64,000 nucleotides of DNA. It comes from Pollutimonas nitritireducens. GTDB taxonomy: Bacteria > Pseudomonadota > Gammaproteobacteria > Burkholderiales > Burkholderiaceae_B. The position numbers and the translations under genes were made by a program. Below the pieces are notes generated by a model. It did not search any database, was not told the origin of the DNA, and saw only the letters and a program-made list of their open reading frames with translations. Positions 58,161 through 64,000 of the stretch are shown here, in pieces. Position 1 is the stretch's first letter; every line of letters starts with the position of its first letter. The stretch lies in contig NZ_PDNV01000006.1 in assembly GCF_002849615.1 (NCBI RefSeq), forward strand, positions 186,001-250,000, in the 5' to 3' direction.

Positions 58161-60605
58161 ATGACTGCTGCTACCACCCTGGCCGTGGACGAACGGCGCG
58201 TCTCGCGCTACCTGCCCTATTCCCACCATGTCACCGACCAGATCATTTCCTGCGACAACCATGAATACCTGGCTGTCATTAAAGTTACGGGCCGCGCTCC
58301 GGACGCCTATGCACCAGATGAACTTAAAGACTGGATCGAAGCCCTGCATAACGTGCTACGCGGCCTGCCCATGGGATCGCTTGGCCTGTACTCCCACATC
58401 GTGCGCCGCCGCGTCACGGAATACCCCGACAGCACGTTCAACCAGCCTTTTGCCTCCCGGTTCGATGCCGCCTACCGTGCCACATTCGATGCCTCGGGCC
58501 TAATGATCAACGATCTATACCTAACAGTGCTTATTCATCCGGTACAGGATCCGATACTGGGCACATTCGCCAGCCTGGAAAAAGCCGACGCGCAACGCAT
58601 TGCGCACTGGCAGGCCGAATCCATCGATCGCCTGAACGGCATCATACGTGCCTTGAGCGCGGGCCTTTACCGCTACGATCCGCAAACCTTGGGAATCGTT
58701 GATCGTAAAGGCTTTGCTTTTAGCGAAGCCGCCGAGTTCCTGGGATTCCTGCTTTCCGGTACGCACCGGCCCGTACCAATCAGTCGGGAACGCTTACGAG
58801 ACACCCTACCCTACGCCAGGCCGATCTTTGGCCGTCATGGGGAATTGGGCGAACTGCGTACCGTCGCCAGCTCCCGCATCTTCGGCATGATGGAGCTACG
58901 CGACTACCCTGAAGCGACAAAAGCCGGACACATGGATCGGCTGCTGGGCCTGCCACATGAATTCGTACTCACCCAGTCGTGGGGCAGCCATACTGGAGCC
59001 GCAGCAAAGAAGTTGGTCAAGATGCATCACAAGCTGTTGGTGGATTCCGGCGACGATTCGACCAGCCAGGTCATCCAACTGACTGAGGCCATGGACGACC
59101 TGACATCAGCTCGCCTGGGTCTGGGCGACCATCACGCCACGATGCTGATTTATGGCGACACTGCGGAAGCGGTGCGCCAGGCATTGGCCCAGACCGCCAC
59201 GGCACTGGCCGAAGATGCGATCGGCTTCCGGCCACTGGATCGGGCGCTGGAAGCCGGGTTCTGGGCGCAACTGCCCGGTAACTGGCACTGGCGGCCACGC
59301 CCGGTGCCCATCACATCGCTAAACTTCCTGTGCTTCTCCAGCCTGCATAACCAACTGACCGGCAAACCGGTCGGCAACCCCTGGGGGCCAGCGGTCACCC
59401 TGCTCAAAACCCAGACAGGCAGCCCGTTTTTCTTCAACTTCCATGCCTCTACCGAGGACTTGGATGAAACCGGGAAACGTCGTCCGGGCAATACCATGAT
59501 TATTGGGATGACAGGCACGGGTAAGACCGTATTGCAGGGCATGTTACTTACCCAGGCGCAGAAATTTGGTGCAACCTGTGTTGTCTGGGACAAGGATCAG
59601 GGCATGCAAGTGCTCGTCATGGCACTCGGGGGCCGCTACTTCAACATCCGCCTTGGGGAAGCAACAGGCTGGAATCCGTTCCAGATGAAGCCCACCAAAG
59701 GAAACGTCGCCTTCATGGTGCGCCTGGTCGTATTCCTGGCCGAGCGCCGAGGCGAAGCAGTCACCACACGTCAACAGGCCGAGATCACGCAAGCCGTGCA
59801 GCAGCTGACCACCCTGATCGACCGGGAGGCCCGCACCCTATCGACTCTGAATACGCTGCTGCCCAACCCATTTAGTGAGGATGAGACTACAAGCACTGTC
59901 CATGCTCGCCTGGCGCCGTGGTGCCAAGGCGGGGAGTACGGCTGGGTGTTCGATAACCCAGCAGATGACCTGAGCCTAGCCAGCGACACGGGCAAGCCCG
60001 CCATCTTCGGATTTGATCTGACCGAACTGCTGGACGATGACGCGGTACGGGGCGCAGCAACAATGTATCTGAAGCACCGCATTGATGCGCTGCACGATGG
60101 CCGACGCATTATCAACCTGTACGACGAATGCCAGCACCCTCTGAAGGACAAACACTTTCAGGAAGACATGCAAGATGCCAGCCGCACCATTCGCAAGAAA
60201 AACGGAGTGCTGGCCTTCGCCACCCAGGAGCCGGGCGCCATCACGGAAAATCCAGTCGGCCCCTCTTTGGTACAGCAGACGGCCACTTTGATTCTGCTGC
60301 CTAATCCCAGGGCCAAGGCCCGCGACTACATCGAGGGCTTCGGTCTGTCGCCCACTGAATTCGAGCTGTTGAAGTCTTTGGGCGAGGCCAGCCGCAAGTT
60401 CCTCGTCAAGCAAGGTTCAAGCGTCACGGTCGCCCAACTGGACTTGTCCGGCTGCGAAGACGAACTGCTGGTGTTCTCCGGTAGTCCCGACATGGCTGAG
60501 ATAGCCGAACAGGCCGTAGCACAGGCCGGGCATGACCCGGTCGCTTGGCTACCTGTGTACCTGGACGCCGTCAGACGAAACCGTCAGATAACTACCATCC
60601 CATAG
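58161..60605 (+). CDS. virB4: VirB4-type T4SS ATPase
   Basis: An 814-residue conjugation ATPase. The N-terminal domain (about residues 1-430) is of the CagE/TrbE/VirB type. The Walker A motif IIGMTGTGKTVLQGML is near residue 455. Walker B is in RRIINLYDECQHPL, and motifs such as VLAFATQEPGAITENPVG follow. It energises pilus biogenesis and substrate transfer. Full length with both nucleotide motifs intact. Confidence 0.95.
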   Translation: MTAATTLAVDERRVSRYLPYSHHVTDQIISCDNHEYLAVIKVTGRAPDAYAPDELKDWIEALHNVLRGLPMGSLGLYSHIVRRRVTEYPDSTFNQPFASRFDAAYRATFDASGLMINDLYLTVLIHPVQDPILGTFASLEKADAQRIAHWQAESIDRLNGIIRALSAGLYRYDPQTLGIVDRKGFAFSEAAEFLGFLLSGTHRPVPISRERLRDTLPYARPIFGRHGELGELRTVASSRIFGMMELRDYPEATKAGHMDRLLGLPHEFVLTQSWGSHTGAAAKKLVKMHHKLLVDSGDDSTSQVIQLTEAMDDLTSARLGLGDHHATMLIYGDTAEAVRQALAQTATALAEDAIGFRPLDRALEAGFWAQLPGNWHWRPRPVPITSLNFLCFSSLHNQLTGKPVGNPWGPAVTLLKTQTGSPFFFNFHASTEDLDETGKRRPGNTMIIGMTGTGKTVLQGMLLTQAQKFGATCVVWDKDQGMQVLVMALGGRYFNIRLGEATGWNPFQMKPTKGNVAFMVRLVVFLAERRGEAVTTRQQAEITQAVQQLTTLIDREARTLSTLNTLLPNPFSEDETTSTVHARLAPWCQGGEYGWVFDNPADDLSLASDTGKPAIFGFDLTELLDDDAVRGAATMYLKHRIDALHDGRRIINLYDECQHPLKDKHFQEDMQDASRTIRKKNGVLAFATQEPGAITENPVGPSLVQQTATLILLPNPRAKARDYIEGFGLSPTEFELLKSLGEASRKFLVKQGSSVTVAQLDLSGCEDELLVFSGSPDMAEIAEQAVAQAGHDPVAWLPVYLDAVRRNRQITTIP

Positions 60606-60616
60606 AAAGGTAGCCT

Positions 60617-61168
60617 ATGAAACAAGACACTCATGACCAGGAAAAGCAGCGGGCAGCGCTTGAGCACCACCAGCGCCAGGCACAGGCCCGTGACGATCTG
60701 CAGACATTGAAGGATCATGACTTCTATACCCGCCTGGGCCTTGCTGGCCCGGACACCGGCACCCCAGATGATGCGTTTGTCATTTCCATCCATTGTGAAC
60801 GCTGGACTCTTCAAGGCCTGGAAGCAGGTGGAGCCAGTACCCACGATATCGAACTCGACCGCGTCATCGTCGATGCCGATGATCTGTTGCGCCATGGCCG
60901 GGATTACGGAATTTCTGGATCCTCGTGCACCGATCCCAGCATGACCGCGGACATCTGGTTCCGCTCCACGTATCCGCCCGAAGATCGTGCTTATTTTGAG
61001 CAAGGTGTACAGAAATATTACAGCCTGCACATCCACGAAGTGAATGGCCACCCACCTGGCCCTACCGATTATCAAAGGGTGGCTGACTTGATCGGCGTGC
61101 GCTTCGATCAAGCTCTGCAACGGCAGGAACAGGGGCACGAACCAGAAGGGCCAGACCTATGCCCATAA
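60617..61168 (+). CDS. Hypothetical protein within the T4SS operon
   Basis: 183 residues, hydrophilic, no signal peptide. The start MKQDTHDQEKQRAALEHHQR suggests an N-terminal helix. The middle has beta-like segments (AFVISIHCERWTLQGLEAGG) and an acidic region. I do not recognise the family. It is inserted between virB4 and virB5, 11 bp after virB4, so it is co-transcribed with the transfer genes. Confidence 0.7.
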   Translation: MKQDTHDQEKQRAALEHHQRQAQARDDLQTLKDHDFYTRLGLAGPDTGTPDDAFVISIHCERWTLQGLEAGGASTHDIELDRVIVDADDLLRHGRDYGISGSSCTDPSMTADIWFRSTYPPEDRAYFEQGVQKYYSLHIHEVNGHPPGPTDYQRVADLIGVRFDQALQRQEQGHEPEGPDLCP

Positions 61169-61363
61169 ACCCATTCAGCCTGCAACGCGTCCTTCCTTGC
61201 CCCCAATGACGCCAAGCACGTGATTTGCCGGTACATCCTGAAACATGAACAAGGGCTCGACTGGCTTACAAAGGCCGGGCACGTCTGCAGCGTGACCGAC
61301 GCCTGGGCAGCTTTCAAATGCAGCCAGGCCCACCCCAAACAACCGTTCACCATAGGAAACCCA

Positions 61364-61741
61364 ATGAATCGACGACATTTCATCACTGCCGCTAGTATCA
61401 GCGCCCTAGTAATTCTCGCGGGCTGCAAGACCGAACCTTCGGGCGAAAAATTCATTGGGTACTGGTTCTCGGACAATGGTCGTTATCCCCCAAATCTGGT
61501 TCATATCGAACGCAATGGCGAAAGCTTTCTGTTCACAGAAACCGCCTGGAATAATTTGGGCAAAGTTGGCTACCAGTCCAATACTGTACCCGCGACGATC
61601 AAGGGCTCAGAGAATATACTCGTGGTGGCCGACGCGGCTCAGGTCGCCTACAAAGAAGCAGGTGATGAGATTGTTTCCGACAGCCTGAAGGCTCGGCGCA
61701 TCACAGAAGCCGAATACCAGGCCGCCGTTTCCAAAAAGTAG
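61364..61741 (+). CDS. Small lipoprotein within the T4SS operon (possible entry-exclusion protein)
   Basis: 125 residues from ATG 61364. A lipoprotein signal with the lipobox LAGC appears in ISALVILAGCKTEP. The mature part is small and polar, with beta-strand-like segments (EKFIGYWFSDNGRYPPNLV, VHIERNGESFLFTE). It sits between virB4 and virB5. Small lipoproteins at such positions in IncN/IncW-type systems serve entry exclusion (Eex). The role here is inferred from position and type. An open in-frame extension upstream lacks an ATG. Confidence 0.7.
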   Translation: MNRRHFITAASISALVILAGCKTEPSGEKFIGYWFSDNGRYPPNLVHIERNGESFLFTETAWNNLGKVGYQSNTVPATIKGSENILVVADAAQVAYKEAGDEIVSDSLKARRITEAEYQAAVSKK

Positions 61742-61820
61742 ACGTTTACTGCTCTTCTCCGAGCACGACATCAAAAGCGGCGACCCCGTTGGCCGTCATC
61801 ATTTTTCCCCTGGAGTCCTC

Positions 61821-62525
61821 ATGATACGCTGCAAATTCCTTGCGGCGGGCATCACCTTGTCCGTCGCCTTCCTGAGTCCAGCCCACGCCAGTGGTATTCC
61901 CACGGTCGATGCAGCCACCATCGCCCAATTGCAGGAACAACTACTGACTGCCCGAGACCAGTTGCAGAACCTCACCGAACAACTACAAACGGCAAAAAGC
62001 CAACTGGCGGCTTTCACCCAGTCGAGCGGTTACGGTAATCTCGCTGGCGATCCCGATATCCGCAACCAACTACGGGCTGCGCTGCCATCCAGCGCCCAAG
62101 ATCTGCTGGATCGTTCCGGCAGTTCAGGCCTGAACGGTGATGTCTCCCGTATTACTGATGATGTCATGGCACCGGTGGACTTCGGAGAAGATCGCCAACA
62201 GCTCTCAAAACGCGCACTGAACATTGAAGCCACCGCGAAGGCGATGAGCGAACGTGCTTATGACTCCATGACCCGGCGTCTGGCCAATGTGGATACCCTA
62301 CAAGACAAAATCAACCAGACCACCAACCCCAAGGAAATCGCCGAATTACAAGCTCGTATACAGATTGAGCAGGCTAATATCACCGCAGAGCAGACGCGTA
62401 TGCAACTGGCTTCCCAGCAACTGGAAGCAGAGCGTCACCTGCTGCAGGCAAGAGCAGAACGGGTATATGGCGGCTGGTTTGGAAACAGATCAGGATCGGG
62501 TGACGCCACCGACGCCACAGAGTAG
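61821..62525 (+). CDS. virB5: VirB5-type minor pilin / pilus-tip protein
   Basis: 234 residues with signal peptide (LAAGITLSVAFLSPAHASG). The mature protein is mostly helical coiled-coil (QLQEQLLTARDQLQNLTEQL, QTAKSQLAAF), with a Gly/Ala-rich middle. It belongs to the VirB5/TrbJ class placed just before virB6. It probably sits at the pilus tip and mediates contact with recipients. Confidence 0.83.
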   Translation: MIRCKFLAAGITLSVAFLSPAHASGIPTVDAATIAQLQEQLLTARDQLQNLTEQLQTAKSQLAAFTQSSGYGNLAGDPDIRNQLRAALPSSAQDLLDRSGSSGLNGDVSRITDDVMAPVDFGEDRQQLSKRALNIEATAKAMSERAYDSMTRRLANVDTLQDKINQTTNPKEIAELQARIQIEQANITAEQTRMQLASQQLEAERHLLQARAERVYGGWFGNRSGSGDATDATE

Positions 62526-62536
62526 GCCTGAACATT

Positions 62537-63487
62537 ATGGCCAGTCTCAATCCTCCCGTCGCACCTCCGTCAGCCCCTAGCGACATCGCACAATGGGTGA
62601 CAACTCAAACTGAAAGCATCCTGAGCGATGCCGTCAACGGCCCCATGCAGGCGCTGTTCGAAGCACTCATGCCAGTTATTGTGGTGGGACTCACACTCCA
62701 GTTTGTCGTGTACGCATTTGCCCTTATGCACGGACAGAGCAATATGACGGTCACAGAGTTCTTTCGCAAAGCAATTCTCGTGGTCATCATTTCGATGATT
62801 TTTGGAGCTGGTGGTCTGTATCAGGCCGGCATCGCCAAGGCCATGATTGCACTACCGGATGATGTTACACAGCTGGCACTCGGCACAGGTAACGTGGCCT
62901 TGGAAGTAGACAGACTGCAGAATGAAACCAGTGAAGCCTCCAATGCCATGCTCGGTGCGAGTGACCGTCCCTGGTACAACTTCATGCCTTCAACGAAGGA
63001 AGTCCTGGTCAGCATCCTGGCGACACTGTTGCGCATTAATGCCGCCGTGGTAGGCAGCATCATCATGGTGATTGTCGTGGTCTGCAAAGTAGGAATGGCC
63101 CTAGTCGTGGCCGCAGGCCCAATCTTCATTGCCGCCACGTTGTTTGAACCAACCAAGCAGCTTTTCAACAGTTGGGTGTCTCAGGCACTGAACTTCATAT
63201 TCTTGGCCCTGCTCGCGGGCCTTGTCTTTGGCCTCATCCTGCAACTCAATATTCAGCTGATCCGCATGATCGCCGATCAGATAGAAACGGGTGTTTCTGA
63301 CGTTCTCTCGCTGTTCGGAGCCCAAGTGCTGGTTGGCGCAGCAAGCCTTGTAATCATGGTCATGATCCCAGGCCTCGCAGCCGGGCTATCCAATGGCTTC
63401 GGCGCGCAGCTCGGTGTGGGTACCGCTGCCAGAGGGGTGTTTTCCATCATGCGACTGCGCAGCATGATGCGTCCGCGCGCCAAATAG
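62537..63487 (+). CDS. virB6: VirB6-type polytopic channel protein
   Basis: 316 residues with at least five membrane segments (for example AILVVIISMIFGAGGLYQAG, VGSIIMVIVVVCKVGMALVV, ALNFIFLALLAGLVFGLILQ), and the TrbL/VirB6 GPIFIAATLFEPTKQLFNSW region. It forms part of the inner-membrane channel. It starts 11 bp after virB5. Confidence 0.87.
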   Translation: MASLNPPVAPPSAPSDIAQWVTTQTESILSDAVNGPMQALFEALMPVIVVGLTLQFVVYAFALMHGQSNMTVTEFFRKAILVVIISMIFGAGGLYQAGIAKAMIALPDDVTQLALGTGNVALEVDRLQNETSEASNAMLGASDRPWYNFMPSTKEVLVSILATLLRINAAVVGSIIMVIVVVCKVGMALVVAAGPIFIAATLFEPTKQLFNSWVSQALNFIFLALLAGLVFGLILQLNIQLIRMIADQIETGVSDVLSLFGAQVLVGAASLVIMVMIPGLAAGLSNGFGAQLGVGTAARGVFSIMRLRSMMRPRAK

Positions 63488-63575
63488 GCAATCTGCCTGT
63501 CGGCCCATGCAGGGCCAATCGAACTGCTTTCCATCCCCAATCCCTCTGCCACTCCGGCAGAAGAGGAGTCCTTCC

Positions 63576-63713
63576 ATGAATAACCTCTTTGCCGCCTTGG
63601 CGCTGGCCGGGCTGCTGGCTGGCTGCGCCTTTCATGCGCCTCAGCCGCCGCAACCCGCCGACACTCCCCGCGTGCCAGTCAATGCCACGCCGCCTCTTTC
63701 CAAAGGAGTCTGA
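63576..63713 (+). CDS. virB7: VirB7-type small lipoprotein
   Basis: 45 residues from ATG 63576, preceded by AGAGGAG. The lipoprotein signal is MNNLFAALALAGLLAGCAFH, with the lipid-attachment Cys in LAGC. It is followed by a short Pro-rich tail. Very short lipoproteins of this kind stabilise the outer-membrane core with VirB9. It lies 3 bp before virB8. Confidence 0.8.
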   Translation: MNNLFAALALAGLLAGCAFHAPQPPQPADTPRVPVNATPPLSKGV

Positions 63714-63716
63714 CTC

Positions 63717-64000
63717 GTGTCCGCACCCCTCAAATCCGAAGACGTTGCCGCCTACCTGGAGCAGTCGCGCGGCCTGGAGCGTGATCATCTCAGCGAGCTC
63801 GTCAGCAGCCGCAAACGCGCCTGGCAGGTGGCCATCGGCGCTGGTCTCATCGCCTTAGCTTCCGTCGCCGCTGTAGCGGGCCTCACCCCCCTGAAGCAGC
63901 CGCCCGAAATGTATGTGGTCCGCGTGGATAGCGCCACCGGCACCATCGAGCATGTCAGCAGTCTCGGCCAGCCGCTTGAAGACTACGGCCAGCGCATCGC
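63717..64000 (+). CDS. virB8: VirB8-type inner-membrane protein, cut by window edge
   Basis: The first about 95 residues from GTG 63717 (CAAAGGAG at 63700-63707, inside virB7). It reads MSAPLKSEDVAAYLEQSRGL, a cytoplasmic segment, then one membrane helix (WQVAIGAGLIALASVAAVAG), then the start of a periplasmic domain (MYVVRVDSATGTIEHV), matching VirB8. The 3' end is beyond the window. Confidence 0.88.
   Translation, partial: MSAPLKSEDVAAYLEQSRGLERDHLSELVSSRKRAWQVAIGAGLIALASVAAVAGLTPLKQPPEMYVVRVDSATGTIEHVSSLGQPLEDYGQRI

Larger units (their letters stand above)
55537..64000 (+). mobile_element. Integrative conjugative element, left part (cut by window edge)
   Basis: From the tRNA-end fragment to the window end, all genes point right and belong to a VirB-type conjugation system. 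In order these are a ribbon-helix-helix protein, TrbM-like protein, VirB1-like transglycosylase, VirB2, VirB3, VirB4, two accessory genes, VirB5, VirB6, VirB7 and VirB8. No integrase, relaxase or coupling protein is inside the window; they are expected further right. An integrated plasmid is an alternative. The spacer 55566-55720 holds two TACCCAAA direct repeats (55608 and 55620), 12 bp apart, possibly recombinase arm sites, and no gene. Confidence 0.75.

Overview
The window reads as chromosome of a betaproteobacterium of the order Burkholderiales. The nuo operon, the Gly/Asn-type trimeric porin, the red-type RuBisCO and the GSH-dependent formaldehyde genes all fit that. Alcaligenaceae is my guess at family, from protein resemblance only. 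No rRNA or intact tRNA gene is present.

Layout. (1) 1-13575, minus strand: respiratory complex I, nuoA to nuoN, with nuoN cut by the left edge. (2) 13968-15125: a general porin with a strong terminator behind it. (3) 15532-20625, minus strand: a periplasmic iron-type cluster (two imelysin-family proteins, a di-heme oxidoreductase, a Tat-exported DUF1513 protein) with a Fur-like box upstream. (4) 20829-24344: Ku and three-domain LigD, a two-gene NHEJ operon. (5) 24362-30289: divergent cbbR and a Calvin-cycle operon cbbL-cbbS-cbbX-fbp-prk (red-type form I RuBisCO). (6) 30310-32972: GSH-dependent formaldehyde oxidation (gfa, adhI/flhA, fghA). (7) 33161-44737: a lanthanide-type methanol dehydrogenase cluster (xoxF, xoxG-type cytochrome c, xoxJ, two quinoprotein-relay metallo-hydrolase-fold proteins, a SoxYZ-like carrier, several unknown exported proteins, an ATP-grasp enzyme, and a sigma-54 activator). 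(8) 44834-50835: a PQQ-associated beta-propeller, cytochrome b561, prolyl aminopeptidase and pqqABCDE. (9) 50884-55423: a flavocytochrome/ferric-reductase-like protein, two PepSY proteins and an OmpR/EnvZ-type two-component system. (10) about 55537 to the right edge: the left end of an integrative conjugative element carrying a VirB-type type IV secretion operon, cut inside virB8.

Regions 5 to 8 make one coherent metabolic island. Methanol is oxidised in the periplasm by PQQ-XoxF, with electrons going to cytochrome c. Formaldehyde is captured as S-hydroxymethylglutathione and oxidised to formate. The carbon can then be fixed as CO2 through the Calvin cycle, giving autotrophic methylotrophy.

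The most interesting signal is regulatory. I find five -24/-12 (GG-N10-GC) sigma-54 promoter matches, placed in front of xoxF, both relay proteins, the unknown/DUF2380 pair and the gfa operon. One sigma-54 activator with an intact GAFTGA motif is encoded at the end of the xoxF operon, and an inverted repeat lies between the divergent xoxF and relay-1 promoters. This suggests a single sigma-54 regulon for lanthanide-type methanol and formaldehyde oxidation. A second notable point is that relay protein 2 keeps the metallo-beta-lactamase fold signature but has lost most of the metal ligands.
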